From Chondrus crispus (taxonomy: Eukaryota; Rhodophyta; Florideophyceae; Gigartinales; Gigartinaceae), in NCBI RefSeq assembly GCF_000350225.1, contig NW_005179005.1, positions 168,786 through 232,785 on the forward strand: a DNA stretch of 64,000 nt, given 5' to 3'. The notes below the pieces were generated by a model, which was not told the DNA's origin, ran no database searches, and was given only the letters and a program-made list of their open reading frames with translations. Position 1 is the first letter of the stretch. Every line of letters starts with the position of its first letter. The translations under genes and the position numbers were made by a program. Shown one piece after another: positions 22,869 through 33,353 of the stretch.

Positions 22869-23234
22869 TCAAGCTAAGGCAGTGCGGGCCATGTGTGCTC
22901 GGTGTGCGCGATATTGCACATACGCGCAGCGATGGCGTGATCGGCATGGATAAAACTTCAGCGGGTCAGGTAGCAATCGCAGCAGGAGATTGAGGCCTTT
23001 CAAAACGTCAATTCTTGGTTCATCGCGATGAGGTCGGACGCCAACTCGTAACAAGCAAACAACGGCCCTCTCTGGAACAGCAGACGGGTGCGTTGCTGGT
23101 ACAATGTCCCGGGCCAGAACTCCGTGGATCGCAGGCCATAGCAACCGCAGTCTATCGCGATTCTGCAGCGTGAGTTCGCACAGCAGCTCAATGCAGAACC
23201 ATGTAGCAAAACCTCTCAGAGGTTCAGAGCGCAA
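22869..23234 (-). pseudogene. Captured fragment of a GBF1/GNOM-type ARF-GEF
   Basis: A 121-codon minus-strand frame reads WFCIELLCELTLQNRDRLRL, LWPAIHGVLARDIVP, ERAVVCLLRVGVR and DVLKGLNLLLRLLPDPLKF. The pattern ELL..I.L.NRDR...LWP..., then ERAV..LLR......, then VL.SL..LL.L.P, is that of the HDS region after the Sec7 domain of large Golgi ARF guanine-exchange factors. The Sec7 domain itself is absent, so this is a piece. It lies inside transposon E in a region without other complete genes, consistent with capture by the element. Recognition is by motif only. Confidence 0.55.
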
Positions 23235-26200
23235 AGCCAGGCTGGCCTTGCGCTCGTCCCGCTCCTTCCATTGCCTTGCCCAGTGTGACTTCCGATTGCC
23301 CAGTTACTTCCCGCGCCCGCCGGCGCGCCCGCCCTCTCCCCCGGTGCGCTGACTTCCCTCATCGTCGTCGTATTGCTCTCCGAGTACTCGTACACGCGCG
23401 CGTTGCCGCCTTCGTTCGAGCCCCCGTTCGCGTACCGGCGTTATCGACACCCTCAGCCATCCCTCGGACGATGCCCTCTTTTCCGTTATCACCGCCATAG
23501 GTGAGAGTCGGCAGACCACGTCACAGTTCCAGCCTGCGCTCCATCCCGTTCCGCCCACGCTCCACCCTTCCCGGAACCTGTCCTTCAACCAATCTGCTTT
23601 CCCACGAAGCCCGTCCCGCAATAAACATCGGTGGAAACCCGCTTTCCACCCGCACTGTTCCCCTACCGTCCCCGCACCGGCCCTTCATCGCACCTCCATC
23701 CTCCCTGGCACCCCGACGATCACAGTACCAAGGTGACCGGGCATGTTTGCGCTGTACGGCGGCGCGCGGTACAACGGCGCGCAGGGCGGCGGGCGTCTGC
23801 CATGCGCAGTAAGATGCAGCGCCGTTCATTTGCTTCGAGCGACTTGAGAGGAAGTTGCCCCATCACTGCTGCAGAGCACAAAGTGCCTGCACGCTTTCTG
23901 CTGGAGGTCGAGGTCCTCTGAGATGGCAGCGACCTGGTGCTAGACCTGCTTCTTTTCTGATCCCGCCCCGCACTAGCTATACAGAATGTGTTTCCCACGA
24001 ACCTTGGACAGTATCGCTGACTGCCGGGTCAGTTGGTGCCCTACTACAAACGCGTACGACAAAGAAGGAGACCATGGCCGTTTCATTGACTCGTAAACTT
24101 GTTTGCGATTGACAAATATCATTCGACACTTCACGCCAGCATTGCAGGCTCTTGAAAAGGCCGTGGCTTCTAGCCGTGTTGCGAAGTGAGAGAAATTTTG
24201 GTCACTTCAAACGTTTGGTTTCCTGACACCTTGTGTCCTCCTTGCTCAATTTCAAGTCTTAGCAGAACACTCTGATAACCAGAATGTATGCCCCCGTAAC
24301 GCTAGGATCTGTTTCGCGCAAGAACCGTGAGCGCGAGAGCTTGGAAAAGCAAATATCTTGGTCAGCAAGGACGTAAAGAAGCAAGCCGGTGACGTGAAGC
24401 ACCGGCCAGCGCCATAAGAACAGGAGAATTCCGGGAAGTTATTCACATGGTGCGAGTACTGTCACCAAAAATGACCGTACGGTATGAGAATGCAAAAAAT
24501 GTCTAGCTCTTGCTGGGAAGAGAGTGAATTATTAATGCTTGATTGCCTTACCAGTGGGCTACCTGCCATATTTTTGTAAGCGAATGTGGACCTTTCACCT
24601 TGCTTTCGGCTGGAAGTGATATCAAAATGACCCCCTGTGCTGTTTAAGTGCAAATAAGCAACCATTTCAAGACACCTTCTTCCCTACCCCCGCGCCTCGA
24701 AATGGTAGTACACGGCGGTGCCGCGCCGTCCTTCTCGGCGTGCAACTCGTACGACATGAAGGTCGTCACGCAGTGCCAATCCCCTCCTACCCCGTCCTCA
24801 AATCCTGCGTCACTCAGTCACGCCGCTGCAGTTTCTCAGACATGGCATTCAATATCCTTGTGGCATTCGAAGCTATCCACTCTGCTAATTCTTTTCGGCT
24901 CTCAGGCTGAGTCGACGTCTTCCTTGCAGCGCGCCACGTCAAAGCAAATTATTTCCAATTATGAGACAATCAGTCCAGTTGGATACTTGACGGTCGGCGG
25001 CGAAATTACTAAGAGTTTTCCTCCCTCGAAGATACATGGGGCGAAATGGACGATGACTTTGCAGCCGCAGCCGGGCATATTAAGGACGCTGCACGCTTGC
25101 ATGTATTCAACTTCGATGACCACAAATGCAGTGTCTTGAAACAGACTCGGCAACGCTGGACATTGTCTTGGTAAAGAGCAGCGCCATTTACTTCATCAGA
25201 AACATGTAATGGCTTTTTCGCAGTTTCTGATACGCAATTGATCGGTCTCCGCCCCAGTAGTTCGAGCTACTGTTCCGTGCTGCCTGCAGGTTTCCCGCAC
25301 ACGGGTATCGGTCTGAGGGAATAAGATACCCGAATGAAACACACACACCTTCCAGAAAAAACAATCACGCGTGATCCGAATGGAGCTGCAGCTCTTGTAT
25401 CTGTCTCGCGGCCGGACTAGGGCTTCTGCTTCGCAGTAATCGAGGAGAATATGGCACCCCTTCATCTGAAGTGGCTCGCCAAAAACGAGTAGGCAACGAA
25501 GAAACCGTTTTGTATTACATGCCGGATGGTCTCCATCCAACTACGCCCTCATCACATTGAAATCGAACGACGATGCACAATTGAATTGTCAGTTGCCGGC
25601 ACAGCACGACACTGAAGCGAGGGATGGACAGGACGTACCGACGATAGTCACATATTTTACGTTCCAAAATGGCCATGTCAGTCGAAGTATTGGGAGAGCA
25701 GTGGACAGAAAGAAGGCATTGGTCAATAACTCAGTTACACAGAAGAGAGTGGCGAAGAATGTTGCAGTAGAACAGTACGCAAAATTCACATGTTCGCATA
25801 CCTACAAGCAGAAAACTCATGAACATTACCGGACGGCGTTCGGCTGTACAAAAATTCTGAACCCGGGTCAGTAGTCTTACAGGCGGGTGTGCATAGCAGC
25901 GAGTCAGGGTGATTGCTCGAAAGTTCGGACGGAACAGACTATGGTTGGCCATACCGAAAGGGCGCAACAAGCGGCCGACAACAACAAACGAACTTGCCAA
26001 CGACGGAAGGGAGGACGGGGTTATTTCTGTTCGATAGGAAATAAGGTGAGGCTGTAGAGTAGTGAAGCTGAATGAAGCGTACTGCCGCCTGCAGAAGAGA
26101 CGAACAGGTAGGAGAAGAAGGGATATGATCAGAAGAAGGGGGCGCAGGATGCAGGACGGAGAGAAAGGGGTGAAGGGTTTCGGTTGGGTCAATTGGGGGG

Positions 26201-26523
26201 CCTTGAATATACGTGTGTATATTTGGGCAGAGGTGTCACCCGTGTGCCCTTCGCTACTGGGCGGCGTCCTGGTGGAGAGGTACATGTGCGAGGGAGAGCG
26301 CGAGAGCTGCGGAAGGGCGGGTTGCGAGGAGCTCAAGGGGCAGGAGTGGCGGCTTTTGGCGCGGTGGCGAATGCAGGCATGGCTCTCTCGCAGGGAGTAG
26401 ATGCCAGCTGCGGTAATTAAAGGTGCGGCTGGCTCATTTTGAGTCCTTCTGTTTCTCCAGCCTGAAGCGAAAAGTGTTCATTGCTGTGATCCAAATTGCT
26501 GTGATCCACATTGTGTTTTAGCT
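23235..26523. other. Interior of E without a recognisable intact gene
   Basis: Composition changes several times: GC-rich 23300-23830, then AT-richer. Several short frames look protein-like (for example 24690-24790 plus, VVHGGAAPSFSACNSYDMKV), but none is recognised. A direct duplication, ttgctgtgatccaaattgctgtgatcca, lies at about 26492-26518. This is probably a patchwork of captured or decayed sequence. Confidence 0.4.
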
Positions 26524-26760
26524 GTGCACAGTATGATTGGTCAAATGCACGAAATCTATGACGTGGCCCACCAGTGCTTTCCAAAAAATTCAACTTCATC
26601 CCCTGATGTGCATTTTTCCGGAATAACTTCCCCTTCAACTGTTAACAGCTGCAGGACAAGTATCCCCGCCCTCCCTCTACATACCGCACATACCTTACAC
26701 ACACAACTGTTGCAGATAGATGCCCCGCCCTCATCCGGCTCCCCCCATCCCCCCACCTTC

Positions 26761-27640
26761 ACCATGTCCACCTCCCCCCTTCCCCCTCCCAAACCCGGAC
26801 GCCTACCGCAAACCGTACCACCTCTCCTTTGTTTTCCGTCCCCCCTTACCCCCACCCCGCCCCGCTCCGCCCCACCGCTCCCGATGTCCACTGCCGCCTC
26901 CAAGCACGGCCGCCGCCCCGTCTCCACCATGCGCAGCCCCGCTGCGACCGTCGCCCCTGCTGATCCCACCGTCGCTACCGGTCCCACTGTCCCTGCTGAT
27001 CCCACCGCCCCCTCTAACTCCTGCCGCGGCCGGCACATCACGCCACAGCCACCCATGCCTGTGGCTCCGTCCGGCGCCGCGGCCGCGTCGGCCGCGCCGT
27101 CCGACGACGACGGCGCCACCTACGAAGCGCGCACGGCCGCGCGCGTCTTGCACACAGGCATCGTCGAGCGTAGCGCCTCGGCGGCGTGCCAGCGGGACCT
27201 GTCGCTCAATCCGCGCCCGCCGTTGACGCTTGAGCCGTACGCCCTTAAGAGATCTACGAGTACGAAGCTCAGGTGAAGGAGAGTGAAGAAAGTTGTTCTC
27301 GAGCGTTATTGGAAATGGCTGTGCTAGAAAAAACGCTGGTCAAGGCTTCCCACGAAGCCAGCGAAGCCGAAACCTCTTCTTGACAAGCAGACGAGACCAC
27401 AAAAGGAGCGAGCAGGAAGATGAAAATCGTTCATGACGACATGGCTCAAGTAAAATTTAAAAGCCGTCAGCGCCACACTGAGCACATCCAGGCTCAAGAA
27501 AAATTCTTTATGCCTACAAAGAGATGGGAAAGGCAACATGGCCGAGTTATTGGCACAGGCGCGAAGTACGGGGGGTTTCTGCCTGAGAATGTCGACCTCT
27601 GCGTCGAATCGTCTAGCGTATGGCATGGATAACCCACAAC
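26761..27640 (+). pseudogene. Captured fragment of an unrecognised Pro/Ala-rich and coiled-coil gene
   Basis: A plus-strand frame from MSTSPLPPPKPGRLPQ runs through Pro/Ala/Thr-rich sequence into DDDGATYEARTAARVL and LNPRPPLTLEPYALK. In a neighbouring phase it continues as charged, helical sequence (EIYEYEAQVKESEES, LEMAVLEKTLVKASHEASEA, a stop, MKIVHDDMAQVKFKSRQR). It looks like an N-terminal disordered region followed by a coiled coil, broken by a phase change and a stop. I cannot name the gene. Its place within E and its GC-rich first part suggest capture from the host. Confidence 0.4.
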
Positions 27641-27830
27641 CCAGAAACGAAGATTGGAAATGAACAAGGACGGCCCGGAGCGCACAGCGGCTGAAATAGA
27701 AACTGACTGCCTTGGCTCGAAGATGAAGAACGATTAAACGGCTTTATGCCTCAAATGCAATCAGAAGTACTTCTAAGTAGCGTTTCTGTGGAACATCGTT
27801 TAAAAGACGGCGCATGGGAGAAGCTGAGCC

Positions 27831-30800
27831 TCATTCACAACGAAGTCCTTTCAGATTGTGGATCTTTGCATCGAAGATCTCTTTCCTGATCGGGTCAAGA
27901 AAATATCTTCGTCCCAAGTGATCAAAAAAGCCAATAACGCGCTTCACACACGAGAGAGGCTCTATATTCTTACTTGTATCTTTGACACTGCCTTTTCGCT
28001 TTCCCTTCAACCTCGTGGACACGGTCCCAGACGCCTGCCCATATTGCAGCCCTTTCTGCCATTCGATTGAAGCCAGTTTGATGTCTACAATAATTTCCTT
28101 CTCTGCTCTTCTTGAAAAGCCAACAGTAACCATTAGCAAGTCAACGATACGTCCATAATATACATCACGGCATTTGTCGTCCTGGGGCAAGCTTTGATCT
28201 ATTTTATCAGAGTGGTCATGATCTGACTCATATTCGGCGGCTATCCAGCACTTTTGACGCGCAATAAATCCCTGGCGTGACTGTTTGAGTTCCCTCTTGG
28301 TGTATGCTCCGCTCGATTCTATGTCAAACTGAATCGGATGTTCTCCCAGTCGTGCTCTATTATGAGACCTTAAACACAGAATTCTGATATCTTCACCGGA
28401 CGTTAAACGCAAGAACGCCTTCAAAACAGTTTGTAATTTTGTCGCAAGAACAGTATCGGATGTCTTCAATTCCTCTCCTTTTCCCAATAGCTTGCCAGGT
28501 GCAAGGCAAGGTCTTTCTGGAAAATTGTAATGGTCCTCTCCATCACAGAGAGCTCCGTGTGCCATTGTAGCTTCCAAGTAGGTTGCAGATTTGGACGTTC
28601 TACAGCCTAGTTCAATATCATTGTCATTCGCGCTGTCGTGCTGTCCCAAATCACCACGGAGTCCACCCGAGACCATTCGAAACGCAAAGAGCTTGCGTGA
28701 TGAATGGAATAGATTTGCTTCTGGGCGTGCACGTGACTTTGCGTGCTTGCCCAGCTCACCTATTAACCGTTCTGGTAGAAATTGGGAGACGTTCAGCAAC
28801 GGCCCCGAAGCCTCAAGCATCTCTGGTAAATGCAGGATGGCATGGGTCGACGGCGTGAAGCAAAATGCATGATCCTGGTCTATGAAGAACAAATCCGTAA
28901 ACAGCGCGTGAGCTCGTTGAACTAGAATTGTAAGATGTTGGATGGATGCCGTTGGCGGTGTTGGGTCATGGACAATTTCCAAGATATCTCGTGTGTGCTT
29001 CCATAGCGTCGTCAGTCTCTGGTCAATTCCCCTTCCCGAGAAGACTATTGTGGCATAGTAAAGAACAAAACTCTTAAATGTTTCGGCCTTGTACATGTAA
29101 CGTTTATCTAATCGCGGTGGTGCGCGACCCCAGGAAGTCGGGAAACCTCTCGTGGCTTCTTCCAACGACAGGTTGATTTCCATTTCAACCCCTTCATTGA
29201 CGACAAATTTAGATTTCGAACTTCGCGTTTTATCGTGTATGCCAAAGCAGAGGTCAAGCAGATGACGCACCCAACCAAGCAAACAAAGATGCATGGGTTC
29301 GTAGGGGAACGCGTTGCAAAAGTCAATTCTCAACTGAGAGATCTGCGGTCTTCTTTTGATACCTGTTTCCGTAGTGGTTTTACTATTTGATTTTCCTGCA
29401 TACAGAGGTTCGTATTTGAACTCCCTATCGAGTAAATCCCAAACAGCTTCCGTTTGATGGTTTGTTCTCGGATTTGGACATTCCAAATTCATCCATCCAA
29501 CAAACCCTGGCCCTCCTCTCATCGCCAGATGTCGGATCTCTGCATTTCCACAGGGAACAAAGTTCCTTCCCACGCTCGTTTTGTGACAGTACCTGCAAGG
29601 TTTTTTCGCCATGTGGCCAGCATATCCGCTCAGTTTGGTACCAGCGGGCCAATCGGATGTGAAACAAAACAGAAACCCCCGTAGCATCCTTCTTTTCCGA
29701 TCTGCACATGTCACCACAATGCCTTTCTCTAGCTCCTTCAGGTCCTCTATAAATGGAATTATGAACGTTTCAAAGTAATCAGGATCGTGAGAACCGGGGA
29801 TGAATCCCGACAGGATGCAGTTGGCAGCTCTAAAGCGATGTTCGCATCCAATGTTGAGTGCAGTGAATAATATAGGCCAGCAGCTGTGCTCTCCCTGGGG
29901 ACCAGTGAATACTTGAAATCCATCTGTCGACATGTTCAGGAAAACGAATAAGTGTAGTTCGGGATCGTAGTTTCTCATGACGTCTGTGAACCGATCGCGG
30001 AACATCGTACCATCATAGTAATCAAACAATACAGTTGGGTTTTCGTACGTAAGGGCTGTATATGCCCTCTTGCAACCATCTGCTAATTCTTGAAATGACT
30101 TATCCTCTAAACATAGTGCACGCAACTGCTCAGATGGCTTGCAGTACCAAAACTTGTTTTCCGGGACGACGCCTCGTTTGCATCCAGGGCTCTTGCAGCG
30201 CACTGCGCCGTGTAGGGGACCGCTAGCGACCATGTGACCTTTGGGGCACATGGGCAGAAAGTTCGCATCGACACCACAACGTTCCTTGGCATATTCCACA
30301 AGTTGATAATGAGAATATTCTGCTCCCACTACTGCTGTGGCGAGAAGTTTTTCGCTCAACTCTCTCGAGGTACACGAAATAGCAAGAATTTGTAGAACTT
30401 CCTGTAGGCGCTTCAGCTCCCGTTCTTTTCCCGACTGTCTCCCAAAATGCATATCTCGCGTACTTGGAGCTACATCAATGGATCCTTGGTTCTCTTCAGA
30501 GCCGAAAAATGCCAGCTCCTCAATTGATTTATGGTCGGATTCAGCAGTAGACTGACGATCAAAAGCGCTTCTATATTTCATTTGGCATGTTTCCGATGAT
30601 TTTCTCTGTACGGAAACTTGTGGATCGCTCTCATCGGAACCGTGGCTCTGGTGTGAGCTCTCTGATCCCCAGCGAGAAAAAACTGCATGCTCTGTGACCG
30701 CATTCCTTGCTCTTTTGCGGGGTGTTTCTGGATCAAGAGATGGCGACGATACAATCAAACTGTCTCCGTAGCTTGAGTAAAATGGGGTTCTCGCGCCGGG

Positions 30801-31016
30801 GGACAGAGGGGTGGACGGTGGCGATTCCGACCGTGAGATGCCAGGCCATATTTCGATGCTGAGGGGCTGTCCGTCTACACTCTGAGTCGATCTTGATTGC
30901 GGTGAAGGGCTGACCATTTCCAGGTGTTGTGCAATGCACAGCTTCCAAATAGTTGAGTCGGCCAAAATGCACAAAGTAGAAGCTGAGGTAAATAGGAAAG
31001 CCCTGAAACTTTGCAT
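27831..31016 (-). CDS. Tnp2-like transposase of element E
   Basis: An intact 1061-codon frame starts at ATG 31016. Residues 1-200 are Ser-rich and probably disordered. A Cys/His cluster (CPKGHMV ... CKSPGC) lies near 257-279. The Tnp2/transposase_21 core follows: LFVFLNMSTDGFQVF with Asp 365, HSCWPILFTALNI, SGFIPGSHDP, LFCFTSDWPAGTKLSGYAGH with Asp 455, KPCRYCHK, then NAFPYEPMHLCLLGWVRHLL and LPERLIGELGKHAKSR, which may supply the acidic third residue. It cuts and joins transposon ends; the substrate is presumably the CCCT termini of E. The frame lacks stops, so the element may still be, or recently was, active. Similar proteins are common in fungi and plants. Antisense or overlapping frames are shadows. 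Confidence 0.87.
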   Translation of the reverse strand: MQSFRAFLFTSASTLCILADSTIWKLCIAQHLEMVSPSPQSRSTQSVDGQPLSIEIWPGISRSESPPSTPLSPGARTPFYSSYGDSLIVSSPSLDPETPRKRARNAVTEHAVFSRWGSESSHQSHGSDESDPQVSVQRKSSETCQMKYRSAFDRQSTAESDHKSIEELAFFGSEENQGSIDVAPSTRDMHFGRQSGKERELKRLQEVLQILAISCTSRELSEKLLATAVVGAEYSHYQLVEYAKERCGVDANFLPMCPKGHMVASGPLHGAVRCKSPGCKRGVVPENKFWYCKPSEQLRALCLEDKSFQELADGCKRAYTALTYENPTVLFDYYDGTMFRDRFTDVMRNYDPELHLFVFLNMSTDGFQVFTGPQGEHSCWPILFTALNIGCEHRFRAANCILSGFIPGSHDPDYFETFIIPFIEDLKELEKGIVVTCADRKRRMLRGFLFCFTSDWPAGTKLSGYAGHMAKKPCRYCHKTSVGRNFVPCGNAEIRHLAMRGGPGFVGWMNLECPNPRTNHQTEAVWDLLDREFKYEPLYAGKSNSKTTTETGIKRRPQISQLRIDFCNAFPYEPMHLCLLGWVRHLLDLCFGIHDKTRSSKSKFVVNEGVEMEINLSLEEATRGFPTSWGRAPPRLDKRYMYKAETFKSFVLYYATIVFSGRGIDQRLTTLWKHTRDILEIVHDPTPPTASIQHLTILVQRAHALFTDLFFIDQDHAFCFTPSTHAILHLPEMLEASGPLLNVSQFLPERLIGELGKHAKSRARPEANLFHSSRKLFAFRMVSGGLRGDLGQHDSANDNDIELGCRTSKSATYLEATMAHGALCDGEDHYNFPERPCLAPGKLLGKGEELKTSDTVLATKLQTVLKAFLRLTSGEDIRILCLRSHNRARLGEHPIQFDIESSGAYTKRELKQSRQGFIARQKCWIAAEYESDHDHSDKIDQSLPQDDKCRDVYYGRIVDLLMVTVGFSRRAEKEIIVDIKLASIEWQKGLQYGQASGTVSTRLKGKRKGSVKDTSKNIEPLSCVKRVIGFFDHLGRRYFLDPIRKEIFDAKIHNLKGLRCE

Positions 31017-31169
31017 TCTTTCGCTTCGGATTTTGTTTCGCTTCAGTTAGCAAACGAATACTTTTTGCGTTTATCACTCCCTTCCGTAGAAGCAGAATGA
31101 TGCGCAAGTCTTTCTTATCTCCAAACTCTACAGACTACGGTCCGTCGATATCATCCCCGTTCCATCTTT

Positions 31170-32303
31170 TTGTTCCCTTTTTCTCCAATTTGTGCCAATT
31201 GCACGCACTGTTGCCTTCAACCAGTCACATCTCAAAACCCGCACATGACTGGGGATGGTCGTGACAGAATTCGCGGGGAGCAGCGGCCCATGCCACATGA
31301 CGGTCGTGATAGAGGTCGTAGAGAATACAGACCCCCGAACTCTGATGCAGGTGTTCTGAAGATTCCAGGTGCAGCCATTACGCGACGGGAGAAAAAGTGC
31401 AACCCAGGAGCGCGCGGGTCACGTCGAAGTGCGCAAGAAATTTTTAATCGAGCATACGCAGAATGGAAACAAGTGGAGTACAGCGACCACACCAACCCCA
31501 TCGATGCCTCCAGGTGCAGGTAGATCGAAAAGAAGATCCGTAATGCGCTGTACAACGAGGGATCAGATCGCATCCAAGAGGGAAAGTTGACCTATCGCGA
31601 GGCAACTAAGAAGCACGGAACAAAACTGCATCACGTCCGGAAGAGATTGGATGGCGCCTTCACGGATCTTGAGCTTGCCGAAGACTCTTGGGCAGCTGAT
31701 TTTTTCATTCAAGACGTATTTCAATCTGATCGCTCGTACAAATCGGCAGGGCCAGAATGGGTCCACCCTCGCCGTCGTTTCACTGAAACACTTGGCTTCC
31801 GCAGGAACTCCAGTAACCGGGATATTGAAGAGTGTCTAGATGAGGGGCCAGACCCCCACCACGATTTTAACCCTTCTGGAAGTGTTAATGGTAACGTATT
31901 GTCCAACGAATCCGAAAAGGAGATATATGAGAGTTTCTCTAACGAGTCCAATGACGACATCCTGCCAGCACCTCCGACATGTAGCCCACGTGGCAAGAAA
32001 GCGCTAAAAGGAATGAATAGTTTTGATCGCAATGCACCTTTCACTACGTCACGACCTGCACGTCGTAGAGTCGACATAAATGACTGTCGCACAAAACAAC
32101 CGTCACCTAAATGGAGGAAGTCACCCGGAAGGCAGTTGCATGCAGTTAATAACTCTGTCCGGCCGCAAGTGTCCGAAACGACTTGGAAGAGAAGCAAAGC
32201 AGCCGGGAAGCGCCGCAAGCGCAGTTCGGATTCAACCGAAACGGAAAGCGAAAGGACTAAACGGCGCCGAGTTGGTAGAAACGGGAACTCTCTGCGCGAA
32301 TAG
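31170..32303 (+). CDS. Element E accessory protein with HTH-like motif, interrupted by one TAG
   Basis: Diverging from the transposase, one plus-strand phase runs from 31170 to 32303 with a single TAG at 31521-31523. After it come IEKKIRNALYNEGSDRIQEG and LTYREATKKHG, HHVRKRLDG, resembling a Psq-type helix-turn-helix (small basic helices, KxY/HG, RxRLxG). A long acidic/Ser and then basic tail follows (KRRKRSSDSTETESER). CACTA elements often encode a second, DNA-binding protein (TnpA-like) that recognises subterminal repeats; that role here is inference. The TAG may be a real nonsense mutation, an intron boundary or read through. The 3' end is duplicated downstream (32922-33105). Confidence 0.5.
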
Positions 32304-33105
32304 TTAAACAGTTTCATTTTTGATACTGAGTTTCACTGTTATAAATTCTTGGTCAATTGGAGAACGTCCGGGTCCGGTGGGGCCTCGAAGACGTTGCGGT
32401 CGGTGACGATCTCTATGGCGTAGGGGAAGAGCGGGTTGCGGCGCATGTGTTCCAGGGAGCGCCTGACGGATTCGAACGGGTACCGCTTATTGAGGCCACA
32501 CGAGACGATTCGGAAGGCGAGGAGTGGGCGGTGCGGGGGAAGTGGTGGAGGCGGTTGCTTAAGCAGTACCAGAAGGAGCCGACGAGGGTGGCCACGTAGA
32601 TGGGCAGAGAGATGACCAAGAAGAAGTGCCGGTGGCGGCAACCCAAGCGAGAACGACGAGACGGGGCAGAATGATGGGGCCGCGGAAGGGGATGTAGCGG
32701 AAGTGTTCTGGCATGGGGCCGCGGAAGCGTGAAGAGTAGGGAGACCATCTCGACGTCGGTTAAGGCGGCGGCGTGGTTCTCAGGTGCGGATCTGGACGAT
32801 GACGCGGCGCGGCCGTCAGAAGAAGGGTTCAGCACGTGCAGCCGGATCGTGGCCATAGTGAGGGGAGGCGAGGATGCAGGGAGAGGAGGAGAGGACGAAG
32901 CAAGGGGTCTAAAAGGACTTGGAAGAGAATCAAAGCAGCCGGTAAGCGTAGCAAGCGCAATTCGGATTCAACGGATATGGAACTCGAAAAAACTAAAGGG
33001 CGCCGAGCTGGTATCAACAGGAACCATCTGGGCGAATAGTCAAACATTCATTAAACTTACATTTTTGAAACTGAATTTCACTCTTATAAATTCTTTGTCA
33101 ATTTG
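32187..33105 (+). repeat. Direct repeat (32187-32362 and 32922-33105) flanking captured sequence
   Basis: Both copies begin ggaagagaa(g/t)caaagcagcc, encode the end of the accessory protein (to a TAG) and continue into tataaattctt(g/t)gtcaa. Identity is roughly 80%. The DNA between them (32363-32921) is the GT2-like fragment. Confidence 0.85.
32339..32856 (-). pseudogene. Captured fragment of a membrane glycosyltransferase (GT2-like)
   Basis: The minus strand reads FFLVISLPIYVATLVGSFWY, a transmembrane helix, in one phase. In another it reads LLAFRIVSCGLNKRYPFESV, RRSLEHMRRNPLFPYAIEIV and TDRNVFEAPPDPDVLQL. The pattern FR(I/V)V..G.N....V..SL......L..Y.IE.VTD is the start of a family 2 glycosyltransferase domain after a membrane anchor. 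It is frameshifted and ends where the direct repeat of E begins. This looks like a host gene 5' portion captured between duplicated ends of the accessory gene. Confidence 0.5.
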
Positions 33106-33328
33106 GAGATTTTTCGGATATGATTTGCATAACGTTGCAGGAATGAAGTTAAATCCTTTGTTGATCCGGCATATATCCATCTCATATCAGCCAATGTGAT
33201 CTATATCCACCAAACATCCAATCTGGATCTGCTCGTCGGACCAGCCTGCGCCCTGTTCACTGGAAATCTATCCGACATTTATCCCACCTATATCTAAATT
33301 TCCAATGCTGTATCTGATCTATATCCCA

Positions 33329-33352
33329 GCTGTATCTCGATTTCCTATAGGG
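33329..33352 (-). repeat. Right terminal inverted repeat of E
   Basis: Reverse complement begins CCCTATAGGAAATCGAGATA. It is followed by the second GGCA (33353-33356). 33106-33328 holds only subterminal GATATA/GGGATA-type repeats. Confidence 0.8.
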
Positions 33353-33353
33353 G

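Larger units (their letters stand above)
22417..33352 (-). mobile_element. 10.9-kb DNA transposon E with Tnp2-like transposase and captured host sequence
   Basis: The termini are inverted repeats: left CCCTGTGGAAAATTGATATA, right (reverse complement) CCCTATAGGAAATCGAGATA, with 18 of the first 23 positions matching. Subterminal DNA at both ends is rich in GATATAG and GGGATA motifs in the inward orientation, like the transposase-binding repeats of CACTA elements. The single large gene is a Tnp2-type transposase (27831-31016). Tnp2 transposases normally belong to CACTA/EnSpm elements with CACTA termini and 2-3-bp duplications; here the termini are CCCT and the duplication appears to be 4 bp. It splits G1, so it is younger than G1. 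Confidence 0.82.

Noticed and set aside
26720-27226. Pro-rich 168-codon frame as a separate gene
   Set aside because: Phase-shifted shadow of the Pro/Ala-rich captured fragment. C-rich DNA keeps several phases open.
22417-33352. Calling element E a standard CACTA transposon
   Set aside because: The transposase is Tnp2-like, but the termini are CCCT and the duplication appears to be 4 bp. I left the superfamily open.
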